The translations under genes were made by a program, and so were the position numbers. 64,000 nt of DNA from Ichthyophis bannanicus. Taxonomy: Eukaryota > Chordata > Amphibia > Gymnophiona > Ichthyophiidae. Below are positions 10,359 to 20,421 of this stretch, piece after piece. Under the pieces are notes generated by a model. It did no database searches and was not told where the DNA came from. It was given only the letters and a program-made list of their open reading frames with translations. Location: contig CM066035.1 in NCBI GenBank assembly GCA_033557465.1, forward strand, positions 908,393,309 through 908,457,308, read 5' to 3'. Positions within the stretch are counted from its first letter, which is position 1, and each line of letters opens with the position of its first letter.

Positions 10359-12245
10359 ATGGGAGGGACAGGGTCTACTAGGAGCACTCCATTAGAATGT
10401 ATGATCACGCATTTTAAGGAAGGATATTCAGGAGATTATGGAATTAAAAGGACTGCACCACGATTACAGATTTTGTGTGCTAGGGAGTGGCCCGATTTAG
10501 ACCCTACCTGGCCTCGAGAGGGAACCTTCAATATAGGAATTATTCAGTCAGTTCACCAGAAAGTGCGAGTAGCGCACCCCGATCAGTACCCCTACATAGA
10601 TTCTTGGTTGAGTATTTGTGAGAACCCGCCCCCTTGGGCGAAGCGCTGCTATGAAGAGCAGTGCAGAATAATGTTAGCACGAGCAGATCCAATGCAGAAA
10701 GTAGTTCAGTCTAAAAAGACAGGGACAGGTGAGAAATCCAGACGGAAACCCATTCTGGCAGATCCTGAGTCCCCGGAAGTAATAACTAGGCAGCCCCAAG
10801 TCCAGCGCCCAGTGAGGCTGCCCCCACGTCCCGCCCCAGAGCCCCGGAGACAGCGGGAGAGGGACCCAACCCCAGACCCACTACCCGAAGAGCAGGAAGA
10901 TAAGCTCCCATCAGATGATGAGGATGATTCCACTGAGACTGAGGAGAGAGTTGAGTCAGGAACAGAAGAGAAAGAGGAAGAGGAGGCTTCCTTGAGCTAT
11001 GCTGATAGTGTGAAAACGACTGTTAGTATGAGTTCAGTTAAAAGTAAAGCGTCCCAGACTAAACGCACTTACAAGAAGAAGGCTCCTGTTAGGAGAGTTA
11101 CGAAAATCTCCCTCAGATCAAAAAGGACTCCCACTGCTAAGATGATGCCTTTACGGCAAGTCCCGGGAATGCCCATAAGGAATGAGGACAATGAGGTGGT
11201 GGCGGGACCTCTAAGTTACGTGTATGTACCCTTTTCTACCACTGATTTGTTAAACTGGAGGACGCATTATGCCTCCTATACCGATAAGCCCCAGGAACTC
11301 ACAGAATTAGTGCATACCATTATGGAAACCCACCAACCTACATGGGCAGATTGCCGCCAGCTCTTGTCCACCTTATTTACTACGGAGGAGCGGACACGAA
11401 TTAAAAAAGCAGCTGTTGACTGGCTGGCAGACAACCCCGTAGCTCCAGGGGGAGGGGATGATGCAAGGATAGATAATCGAGAAGCAGCCCAAAGAGAATT
11501 CCCGAATGAGGACCCCCGGTGGGATCCGAATACAGAAAGAGGATCCAGAGCCCTAGCCCGGTTTCGCCAAGGCCTTATGCAGGGTCTGAAAAGGGGGGGC
11601 CAGAAAGCTATGAACCTTTCTAAAGTCACTGAAGTCATCCAAGGTATAGATGAAAGTCCAGCAGTATTTTATGAAAGATTGACAGAAGCGTATAGAATGT
11701 ATACTCCCTATGATCCAGATGCACCAGGAAGTTTATGCATGGTGAATTCTGCTTTTGTAAATCAGTCTCAACCAGACATTAGACGTAAATTACAGAAGTT
11801 AGAAGGGTTTGCGGGCATGAATGCAACTCAGTTACTGGAAGTCGCTCATAAAGTGTATGTGAATCGTGATAATGAAAGGCAGAAAGAATGTGATCGAAAG
11901 ATGAAGAAGAAAGCTGATTTCTTGGCTGCGGCCATAGTTGAACAGAAAAGGGGAGGTTTCCCTAGTCGAAGGAGCAGAGGAAGAGGGAGGGGCCGAGGAG
12001 AAGGCCGGCCCCAACTAGGCGTGAACCAATGCGCCTATTGCAAAGAGGAAGGACATTGGAGAGATACATGCCCGCAACTTGAAGACGCCCATCAGGATGA
12101 CGAGAACAATACTCAATGGAGAGAAAGAGGAAGAGGCCGTCCCCGGAATCGCGGAGGAGCCAACCGAGAGCAGTTTCAGCGAGAAAGAGGAGAGGCCATT
12201 CAAGCATTGGCCGCAACAGCCAATGACGAGGATGATGTGGATTAG
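10359..12245 (+). CDS. gag: ERV Gag polyprotein
   Basis: Structural polyprotein of a gamma-type ERV, uninterrupted for 628 codons. I start at ATG 10359 because the product begins MGG, supplying the glycine for N-myristoylation used by matrix proteins; the frame extends a few codons upstream only through a non-ATG codon. Matrix-like sequence is followed by a proline-rich, then acidic and basic linker (about residues 125-300). A capsid region contains the conserved ESPAVFYERL ... AYRMYTPYD block (near 11650-11720). An Arg/Gly-rich nucleocapsid has one zinc knuckle, C-X2-C-X4-H-X4-C, at 12030-12071. It ends at a TAG (12243-12245) with protease in the same frame beyond, the readthrough arrangement of gammaretroviruses. 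Confidence 0.93.
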   Translation: MGGTGSTRSTPLECMITHFKEGYSGDYGIKRTAPRLQILCAREWPDLDPTWPREGTFNIGIIQSVHQKVRVAHPDQYPYIDSWLSICENPPPWAKRCYEEQCRIMLARADPMQKVVQSKKTGTGEKSRRKPILADPESPEVITRQPQVQRPVRLPPRPAPEPRRQRERDPTPDPLPEEQEDKLPSDDEDDSTETEERVESGTEEKEEEEASLSYADSVKTTVSMSSVKSKASQTKRTYKKKAPVRRVTKISLRSKRTPTAKMMPLRQVPGMPIRNEDNEVVAGPLSYVYVPFSTTDLLNWRTHYASYTDKPQELTELVHTIMETHQPTWADCRQLLSTLFTTEERTRIKKAAVDWLADNPVAPGGGDDARIDNREAAQREFPNEDPRWDPNTERGSRALARFRQGLMQGLKRGGQKAMNLSKVTEVIQGIDESPAVFYERLTEAYRMYTPYDPDAPGSLCMVNSAFVNQSQPDIRRKLQKLEGFAGMNATQLLEVAHKVYVNRDNERQKECDRKMKKKADFLAAAIVEQKRGGFPSRRSRGRGRGRGEGRPQLGVNQCAYCKEEGHWRDTCPQLEDAHQDDENNTQWRERGRGRPRNRGGANREQFQRERGEAIQALAATANDEDDVD

Positions 12246-12602
12246 GACAGACCGGGCTCCGAATTCGCTTTAGGTCTCCAGGAGCCTATGGTCGGAATAC
12301 AAATAGGAGACCAAGTTATGAACTTTATGGTTGATACTGGAGCAGAACATTCAGTAGTAGACAAAAAGATTGCCCCATTTTCCGCAAGAGCAGTCACCAT
12401 CGTGGGAGCAACTGGTGCCAAAGCTACAAAACCTTTTCTTCAAAACCGTATATGCAGTCTGGGAGGACAGCAGATAACTCATCAATTCCTCTATATGCCT
12501 GAATGTCCAGTGCCATTACTGGGACAAGATATGTTAGCCAAGTTACAGGCCCAAATATCATTTTCTGAAAAAGGAGAGATGCAAATGACAGTAAATCCTT
12601 AA
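12246..12602 (+). CDS. pol: ERV protease region, expressed by TAG readthrough
   Basis: The frame continues from gag past its TAG without a shift, so protease would be made as a Gag-Pro-Pol extension by stop-codon suppression. The retroviral aspartic protease signature VDTGAEHS (near 12329) is intact, as is the later LLGQDML block, typical of the protease C-terminal part. The frame ends at an in-frame TAA (12600-12602); reverse transcriptase continues in the same frame just after it. That TAA is not part of normal gammaretroviral organisation, so I read it as a disabling mutation in this copy. Confidence 0.85.
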   Translation, partial: DRPGSEFALGLQEPMVGIQIGDQVMNFMVDTGAEHSVVDKKIAPFSARAVTIVGATGAKATKPFLQNRICSLGGQQITHQFLYMPECPVPLLGQDMLAKLQAQISFSEKGEMQMTVNP

Positions 12603-15600
12603 ACTAAACCTGCAGGAATAATGCTGCTTACTGTACCCCGAGAAGAAGAATGGAGATATTACAGCGATGAATCCGCCCAGGATACCTATTTTGAACAAAC
12701 TTTGAAGAGCATTGATGCCCCGCCCGGAGTATGGGCAGAAGGCAATCCCCCTGGCCTAGCCAAGCATATAGCTCCAATAATTGTGAATCTCAAACCTAGT
12801 GCTACACCAATACATGTCAAACAGTACCCCCTTCCAAGAGCAGCAATTGAAGGCATTCATCGTCACTTGTTAAGATTACTAGAATATGGCCTATTGAAAA
12901 AATGCCAGTCACCATGGAACACTCCACTCCTGCCAGTGAAAAAGCCTGGAACAGATGACTACCGTCCAGTGCAGGATCTAAGAAGAGTGAATGAAGCAGT
13001 TGAGACCATACATCCAGTTGTGCCAAATCCCTATACACTCTTGGGATTGATTCCTGCTGAAGCTACCCACTTTACTGTTTTGGACTTAAAAGATGCGTTC
13101 TTTTGCATAAGATTAGCCCCTATTAGTCAGTTGCTATTTGCCTTTGAATGGCAGGACCCTGTCTCTGGAGGACGGGGCCAACTTACTTGGACACGATTAC
13201 CCCAAGGATTCAAGAATTCACCTACCATCTTCAGTGCTGCACTAAATCAAGATCTTTCAAGCTATCCAGTGGCCCAGGGGAAGAGAGTACTTCTCCAATA
13301 TGTGGACGATCTGCTGATAGCTGCTGTATCAGAAAGTGAATGTATACAAGCCACCAAAGACCTCTTGCAGTTACTGGATGAAGCTGGATACAAAGTTTCC
13401 AGAGCAAAAGCACAACTATGCCAAAAAGAAGTGAAATACTTGGGCTTTCGATTGACTAAAGGAAGCCGCCAATTAGGAAGAGAAAGAAAAGAAGCTGTGT
13501 GCAGAATCCCAACCCCAACTACCAGAAAGCAAGTCAAAGCCTTTCTGGGAGCAGCAGGATATTGCCGAATCTGGATTCCCAACTTTGCTCAAATCGCCAA
13601 ACCACTGTATGAAGCAACAAAAGGAGAAGAAAAGTCGCCACTAGAGTGGGGACCTGAGCAGGATACAGCCTTCAAAACGTTAAAAGAAGAATTGATGTCA
13701 TCACCAGCACTTGGACTACCAGATGTCCACAAGCCTTTCCATTTGTTTGTACATGAGACACAAGGGAATGCCTTGGGCATGTTGACTCAGAAATTAGGAA
13801 ATTGGGAACGACCTGTAGCATACCTGTCGAAACAATTGGACACTGTGGCTAAAGGATGGCCACCTTGCTTGAGAGCAGTTGCAGCTACAGCCCTGTTAGT
13901 AAGTGAAGCAGACAAGCTCACATTAGGACAGAATCTACGAGTCACTGTGCCACATGCAGTATTTGCCCTCATGGAACAGAAAGCAAATCATTGGCTCACC
14001 AATTCCCGAATGTTGAAATATCAGAGTATGCTATGTGAAAATCCACAGATACAATTAGAAGTGAGCCATGCCTTGAACCCAGCTACATTGCTACCTATCA
14101 GTGAAGAATTACCAGAGCATGACTGTATAGAAGTCATGGAGACTGTTTTCTCAAGTCGACCGGACTTGACAGATGTGCCCCTGGAGAATCCTGATCAAAC
14201 CTACTTTGTGGATGGAAGCAGTCTCATCATTAATGGACGACGTTGTGCTGGGTATGCAGTAGTCACCCAGTATGAAGTAGTGGAATCATCAGCTCTGGCA
14301 TCAGGTACATCAGCCCAGAAAGCAGAATTAATTGCACTTACTCGAGCATTAGTATTAGGAGCAAAACTTGTGTTAAATGTATACACAGACTCTAAATATG
14401 CCTTCACCACTTTGCATGCCCATGGAGCTCTTTATAAAGAACGAGGGCTCATCACGTCAGGAGGAAAATCAATTAAATATGGCCCGGAGATATTGATGCT
14501 ACTAGATGCAGTATGGGCCCCAACTCGTGTAGATGTCATGCACTGCAGAGGACATCAAGCAGGCAAAGGAGATGTTGCCAAAGGAAATAGGCTCGCTGAT
14601 GCCTCAGCACGACAAGCAGCCATGACAGGACAAATTTCATCGCAAGCCATGCCAATGCAGGCAGCATTGTTTCCAGTACCCCTCAATTTATGGACACCCC
14701 GATATACCACCAAAGAATTGGAGTACTACTGTACTAAGGAAGAGGGAGTGCTGAAGGATGGTTGGATTGAGCTGCCACCAGCAGAGGGCAGTCAACCCCC
14801 AGGACGAATTGTGATTCCTGAATTGTTGGGACCAGCCTTTGTCAAGGCTTTCCATCAAGCCACACATTATGGAAAAAGTGCTATGGAAAAAGCACTCAGA
14901 CCACATTTTTGCATTACTATGCTGGCAGCCCTATCAGCCTCAATAGCACGTCAGTGCCTAACTTGTGCCAAAAATAATGCCAAACAGGGTCCCACACCAC
15001 CACCCCGAGTTCAGTCAGGAGGTGTAACCCCCATGCACCACCTGCAAATTGACTTTACTGAAATGCCAAAAGCAAATGGATACCACTACTTGTTAGTATT
15101 AGTTTGTACCTTCTCTGGGTGGGTGGAAGCTTTCCCCACCAGGACTGAAAAAGCTAGAGAAGTCACCAAAGTGTTGCTGAGAGAGATTATCCCTAGATTT
15201 GGAATTCCAGCTGTAATAGGGTCAGACAATGGGCCCTCATTCGTGTCTCAGATCACTCAACAGTTAGCAAAAGCCCTACAGATACAATGGAAGCTTCACA
15301 CTGCATATAGACCCCAGAGTTCAGGGAAAGTTGAGCGAATGAATCGTACCTTGAAAGCCCAAATGTCCAAGCTTTGTCAGGAGACTCGCCTGAAGTGGCC
15401 CCAAGTACTCCCAATAGCATTACTCAGAATACGCTCAGCTCCTGTGAAGTCAACAGAATTTTCCCCTTTTGAGGTTCTGTATGGTAAACCCCCACCAATA
15501 GTACAGGGAATTAAGGGTAGTTTAACGCAAATTGGTTCAGAGATAACCAGACAAGAACTTCTAGCTCTTAGTTTTGTTCTACAGACTCTTCATACGTGGA

Positions 15601-15887
15601 TACAGGACCAGTTGCCTATCAACTTGACGGAACCCCTGCATCCCTACCAGCCTGGTACCTCGGTGTGGATCAAAGATTGGAAGAAGACACCGTTGGAACC
15701 CCATTGGAAGGGACCGTACACCGTCATCCTGTCTACCCCAACTGCAGTAAAGGTAGCAGAAATCGATTCCTGGGTCCACCACAGCAGAGTCAAGCCCGCA
15801 GCCGTTCCAGAACCCGAGCAGTGGACAGCAGTACAGCATCCTGATGTACCTTTGCGACTTACCTTGAGACGGCAACCAGTGACCTAG
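12603..15887 (+). pseudogene. pol: ERV Pol: reverse transcriptase, RNase H, integrase
   Basis: The ATG-initiated part (12621-15887, 1088 codons) is open throughout, but it is cut from protease by the TAA at 12600-12602. RT has the gamma-type LPQGFKNSPT block and the catalytic YVDD at residues 227-230. RNase H has VDGSS (D531) and YTDSKYAF (D590). Integrase has an H-X3-H...C-X2-C zinc domain (about 14850-14970) and a DD35E triad at residues 811, 869 and 905. The C-terminus (HPYQPGTSVWIKDWKK) fits the integrase tail. All catalytic residues are present; the one upstream stop is the only clear lesion I see. RT alone would lack its normal expression route. Confidence 0.93.
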
Positions 15888-16212
15888 ACACTTTTGGGAT
15901 CATCCCAACAACCATAGTTGCAGTAGCCAAGTCTTTCGAAGAGGATTGCTGTTTCCAATACAGCAAGATTTAGCTCAAACAAACCTTATGTGTGCGGTTT
16001 TGCACACTGTTTGATACTATATTGATTGACAAATAGTCAGAGCCAACTGAAATTGATGAGCTAGTTGGCCGGTGACGGATATTTCGAGGATCTTCAATCA
16101 ACAGTCAGCACCCGTTGAATTGCTTCATTAGCAAACGGGACGGCGTTGTGCCAAGAATAGGACGTCGAGGTCAAGATTTTCAAGTTGAAGATTCAGAAGG
16201 ACTCCAATCAAC
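15888..16212 (+). other. pol-env spacer with candidate splice acceptor
   Basis: The 325-base gap has no frame of note. A pyrimidine-rich stretch ending in CAG at 15963 is a candidate acceptor for a spliced env message from the donor at 9883. In most gammaretroviruses env overlaps the end of pol, so a gap this long is unusual. Confidence 0.45.
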
Positions 16213-18294
16213 ATGCATCTTTACTTTTACTTTGCCCTGGTTGCCTGTTTCGGAGGCTTTGAACTAACTTGTGCCTTGCCTCCATGCACTGCTTGCATTA
16301 CTTCCACTCGGACTGGAACGAAAGTAACTCAGACTTTGCTTTATCATTCTTACTATACCTGCACTGGTAAAGTGACTCGGTGTATTTATAACACCACTGA
16401 ACTAAATGTTTGCACCAAAAGGAAAACTAAAGTTTGTTTTAACCCACATCAGAATCCATCCTATTACACTTTAGAAATACGATGGAATGATGCGGATGGA
16501 CCTCTGCTTAATGCCACACCCCCACTCACTGATCCTACGCAGCTTGCTTTTCTGTATTTTGATGCTTGTGATGCCATAAATAGAGATAGTCGTTCCAAAT
16601 GTGGTAATTGGGAAAAAACCTACTCACACAATGACAAGTATATGTGTCCCGAGGGAACCACTGGATGGGGAGAGTGTACAGGTAAAAGAGTTTTAGCTAA
16701 TGAATATAGTACAGCCCCAGTTGCGGATTACTATTGCCCGAAATGGGCATGTGTTTTTTATGCCACATGGAAAACGGGTATGGTGGAGAATACCAGGGAC
16801 AATCGAATGGCAGCCTTACTTAAGCCATACGATAAAGATATAGCAAAATGTAAGAAAGGTGCCTGTAACCCATTACAGTTGTTTATACGAAACCCCAGTG
16901 CATGGAAACAAGGGTATAAATTTGGCCTACGAATTGCAGGAACTGGATCAGATCCAGGAACCAGAGTATATATAAGATTGAATACCCAAGCCCATAGATC
17001 ATCCAAGTACCATATCCATAACACTTTCTATGAGACTATGCATATAAACAAGTTTGATATTCCTCATCCCTCCCAGAATTTATTCTTAGAATTAGCTGGA
17101 GCAGTAGTATCTAGTCTCCATATCTCAGATTGTTACTTTTGTGGTGGGACACAAATGGGTGACCAGTGGCCATGGGAAGCCAAAGAATTGAATTATTCTA
17201 TGACTTACAATCATACCGAACTACATAAAACTACAAGTGAATGGGTACTAGCCCACCCAATAGTTGGACGTCTCTGTTATGCCAGAACTGGTCCTCAGTT
17301 TAACCTACAGGTGGGACAGTTGGTCTGTCTCAGCCAGAGGTTCTATAATGACACCACCAAAAAGACATCCTGGTGGTCCGGAGTTAAGGAACCTGAACCC
17401 CCTAATCCATTAGCGAAATTCCCTGAGATTGCTGATTTATGGACAAATCTTGCCAAGCCCCATGCCTGGCAAGCCCCACCTGGCCTATATTGGATCTGTG
17501 GGACCCGAGCGTATGCCCGACTCCCTATACACTGGGGAGGGGCGTGTGTCTTAGGGACCATTAGGCCTTCTTTCTTTCTTTTACCCACGGAACATGGAGA
17601 ACAATTAGGATACCCAGTATATACTAAAAGACAGAAGAGAGCACCCCTACAGATAGGCAAGTGGGAGAAATGGGAGGGTGATGATTGGCCACCTGAGCGA
17701 ATCATTGCCTATTATGGACCGGCCACATGGAATGATGATGGTATGTGGGGCTATCGCACCCCGGTATACATGATTAATCGAATTATCCGCTTACAGGCAG
17801 TAGTTGAATTAATAACCAATGAGACTAGCCAAGCACTCACACTTTTAGCTAGACAAAGCACACAAATGCGTACCGCCATATATCAGAATCGCTTAGCACT
17901 AGATTATCTATTAGCAGCTGAAGGAGGAGTATGTGGTAAATTGAATTTAACCAATTGTTGTTTGAAGATAGATGATAAAGGTCAAGTAGTTGAAGAGATT
18001 GCTGAAAACATGCGAAAACAAGCTTACGTGCCAGTACAGACTTGGCATGGATTGCATTTTCCTAACTGGTTTGCCTCTATTTTCTCATGGCTAGGAGGAC
18101 TTAAAACTTTCCTGATACTAGTACTAATAATTGTTGCTGTATTTTTGCTATTACCATGTATAATCCCATGTTGTATGCGTTCAATTAACAGTGTTATTGA
18201 AAACACAGTAGAGCGGAAGACCGCGACTAAAATTATGACCTTATGGCATCCTAGTCCTCCTGCATATAGTCGGAATCCTCCGACCATGGTATGA
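16213..18294 (+). CDS. env: ERV envelope glycoprotein
   Basis: Open frame of 693 codons starting with a hydrophobic signal peptide (about residues 1-21). The surface subunit contains several N-X-S/T sites and a C-X2-C motif, CYFC, at residues 307-310, the kind that links surface and transmembrane subunits by disulfide. A furin-type site RQKR (473-476) divides the subunits. The transmembrane part has a QNRLALDYLL stretch where the gamma-type immunosuppressive region lies. Its cysteine motif has seven residues between the first Cys (574) and the CC pair (582-583), against six in the usual gamma type. A membrane anchor follows (about 635-656), with a short tail containing PPAYSRNPP. The sequence after the furin site is polar, not a classical fusion peptide. 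No stop or frameshift is seen. Confidence 0.92.
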   Translation: MHLYFYFALVACFGGFELTCALPPCTACITSTRTGTKVTQTLLYHSYYTCTGKVTRCIYNTTELNVCTKRKTKVCFNPHQNPSYYTLEIRWNDADGPLLNATPPLTDPTQLAFLYFDACDAINRDSRSKCGNWEKTYSHNDKYMCPEGTTGWGECTGKRVLANEYSTAPVADYYCPKWACVFYATWKTGMVENTRDNRMAALLKPYDKDIAKCKKGACNPLQLFIRNPSAWKQGYKFGLRIAGTGSDPGTRVYIRLNTQAHRSSKYHIHNTFYETMHINKFDIPHPSQNLFLELAGAVVSSLHISDCYFCGGTQMGDQWPWEAKELNYSMTYNHTELHKTTSEWVLAHPIVGRLCYARTGPQFNLQVGQLVCLSQRFYNDTTKKTSWWSGVKEPEPPNPLAKFPEIADLWTNLAKPHAWQAPPGLYWICGTRAYARLPIHWGGACVLGTIRPSFFLLPTEHGEQLGYPVYTKRQKRAPLQIGKWEKWEGDDWPPERIIAYYGPATWNDDGMWGYRTPVYMINRIIRLQAVVELITNETSQALTLLARQSTQMRTAIYQNRLALDYLLAAEGGVCGKLNLTNCCLKIDDKGQVVEEIAENMRKQAYVPVQTWHGLHFPNWFASIFSWLGGLKTFLILVLIIVAVFLLLPCIIPCCMRSINSVIENTVERKTATKIMTLWHPSPPAYSRNPPTMV

Positions 18295-18349
18295 TCCAAT
18301 TGAATGATTTAACTCTCACACCTTATTAAGTGATAGGGTGAGATTAATC

Positions 18350-18360
18350 AAAGGGTGGAA
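18350..18360 (+). promoter_or_regulatory. Polypurine tract
   Basis: AAAGGGTGGAA directly abuts the 3' LTR and should prime plus-strand DNA synthesis; one T interrupts the purine run. Confidence 0.7.
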
Positions 18361-19003
18361 TGTGGTAGGCGAAGGCCTATGATTCATGGTGTCTGAAATA
18401 AGCAGACAGGCCTAACAAGCTTGACCTGTAAATGAAGCCTGTGAAGAGGCCCATAGGAATTGCACATCCCCCAATCTGCTGCTATTGTAGAATTAGAACT
18501 TTGCAAAGCATAAACCAGCTTAGATAAGCAGAATTGAACCTTGGAAAATACAGAGAAATAAGTTTAAATTGCCACTGATAGGGAGTACAGCTGTACGGCA
18601 TTTAATTAAATGTGTTGAAAGAAATGTAACAGTGCCCTGCTTCCCCACATGGACTAACTAGTCAAATGGCCTTGGAGGAAAAAAGTATCAAAGTTGGTGA
18701 ACTGACCATTGTAATTGGGACTAGAAGGGGGGTGAGCAGGTGCTAAGCCCAGTCAAAGGACATTATTGGATAGCCATATCAGTACCGGGACCAATAGAAG
18801 GGGTACGGGAGGGTACCGGGACCAATGAAATGTTTTTCTATACCTAGAATGGAATAGAAGTCTATAAAAGTTGTTGTTTTGCTAGAAACCATTGCTCAGC
18901 CATTTTGAATTTGATTCTGCTTGAGACTTGTGCACAAATAAATGATTTGGACCTTCTGAACAGACTCCTGGTATCATTGGTTTGTCTGCGCTCTGCTGCT
19001 ACA
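18361..19003 (+). mobile_element. ERV 3' LTR (643 bp)
   Basis: Same length as the 5' LTR and differing at about five positions (near 18458, 18514, 18533, 18582 and 18625). TATAAAA is at 18863-18869 and AATAAA at 18937-18942. AGAT follows it (19004-19007), completing the 4-bp target duplication. Confidence 0.95.
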
Positions 19004-19266
19004 AGATGACAAGACTTCGACTTTCATACTTTGGACACATCATGCGAAGAGAGAGATCATTATAGAAAGACATTATGCTTGGCAAGATAGAAGGTCAATG
19101 CAAAAGAGGAAGGCCAGCAATGAGATGGATCGATACAATAACAGCAGCTACAGGTACCAGTCTGTCAACACTGAGCCACCTGACTGAAGACCAAATGCAA
19201 TTTAGGACAACTATCCAGAGGGTCGCCATGAGATGACACCAACTGAACGGCACTTAACAACAACAA
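19004..19266 (+). pseudogene. RTE/BovB-like LINE 3' end (segment 3)
   Basis: The LINE resumes after the ERV with LSYFGHIMRRE, then GKIEGQCKRGRPAMRWID and a final decayed block. It ends in CACTTAACAACAACAA, the short simple-repeat tail of RTE elements. An in-frame stop lies soon after the RRER block. Removing E1 and the ERV makes 1785-3770, 8529-8964 and 19004-19266 one continuous element. Confidence 0.85.
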
Positions 19267-19378
19267 GTCTTCAGCTGTCCTGAATGACTGATTTCTAAGG
19301 ATAAGCAGAGTTGAACCTAGTTAGTAGTTGGATAGGTGACCATCTTGCAATACCAGGGGCTGTAAACTCACAGTGTGC
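19267..19378 (+). pseudogene. 5S rRNA-derived sequence
   Basis: GTCTTCAGC at the start, ATAAGCAGAGTTGAACCTAG in the middle, then TTAGTAGTTGGATAGGTGAC and AATACCAGGGGCTGTAAAC follow the order and spacing of the 3' two thirds of vertebrate 5S rRNA, with a deletion in the 5' third. Part of the internal control region is recognisable. It starts at the RTE tail. It could be a 5S pseudogene or the head of a 5S-derived (SINE3-type) element; I see no LINE-like tail behind it. Confidence 0.7.
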
Positions 19379-20329
19379 AAGGAATAAGCTTAGTGGTTTC
19401 AGTATCAACATACAGTATTTTTCTCATCTATTTTCATCTTTCAGAAGTTCTCTCTCTATATTTTTTTTTGAAGGACTGCTCTAGCAGATAATTTGTGCAT
19501 GCCTTTCAAAATGAAATGTTAAGATTCTTGGCAAACACTGTGTCTCAGCATGAAAAGAAAGCTAGTTAGAGAGAAAAAAGGAAAATATTATGACAGATTT
19601 AAATTTATGAAACAGCCGTAACTAAGAAGTCCAGCACAATTTTAAGAAGATTTATATACCTGTAAAGTGTTATCTTTGTCTTTTTGATATTTTGTCTTGC
19701 TTTTGCTGAAAATAAAGAGCTTGTATGGATTAGTTAGATACTGTAGCACTTAAAATTCCTGGCACCATCATTCTCTCTCTCTCGCGTGACAGTTTCAAAT
19801 ACTTTAGCAAATTTACTGTTATCAAAGCCCAGACGTCAGTAACATTAATAACTCCCTGATCTGAGAGGTATTTTAGTCTGATTTCTAAAATTAGTTTCTT
19901 TTAGCTTACAATTTAATTGGCAGGATATTATTTCCCTTCCACATCCTACATTTAGCCTTTTTTTTTAAGTGTACATCTGACATTTGGTGCTGGCAAAGAA
20001 GGGGACAGATTTAATGTGAGCTGCTCTCTCTGGCACCGAGGACAGGAAGATACAATAAGCGGACGTATATTTGCTGTGTCTGCTAATGTCAGCCAAGGCA
20101 TTTTCTCCCAGTCTAGTGGGGGGGGGGGGGGCAGTTACCCAAGTGCATTAGGCAATAATACATGTTATCTGGCCCTTAATGCACGTTAAAGAACAATAAA
20201 GTGTGTTGTTATGCCACAACACACAAATTCCCACTGCAATGCACACTGAGTATGAATGAGATGCAAAGTCACTTATCCCTCCATTGCCTCAGAAAAATCC
20301 AAGTTATCAATGTCCTTTTTAATGTACAT
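19379..20329. other. Unassigned region
   Basis: Mostly AT-rich with CTCTCTCTCTCG (about 19770), a run of 14 G at 20118-20131 and a GCACGTTAA-rich segment. I see no coding frame or clear repeat borders. Confidence 0.4.
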
Positions 20330-20421
20330 CACCAAGCTGAAGTTACAGTGTAAACTGTTTTGACTGAAATGATAAAGCGGTATAAACCCCCCCCCCTGTT
20401 AAATAAATAAATAAAATAAAG
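20330..20421 (+). repeat. SINE/LINE 3' tail with (AAAT)n
   Basis: GTAAACTGTTTTGACTGAAA, AAAGCGGTATAAA, a C run and TAAATAAATAAATAAA form a typical retroposon tail. A similar tail occurs at 56740-56812. Confidence 0.6.
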
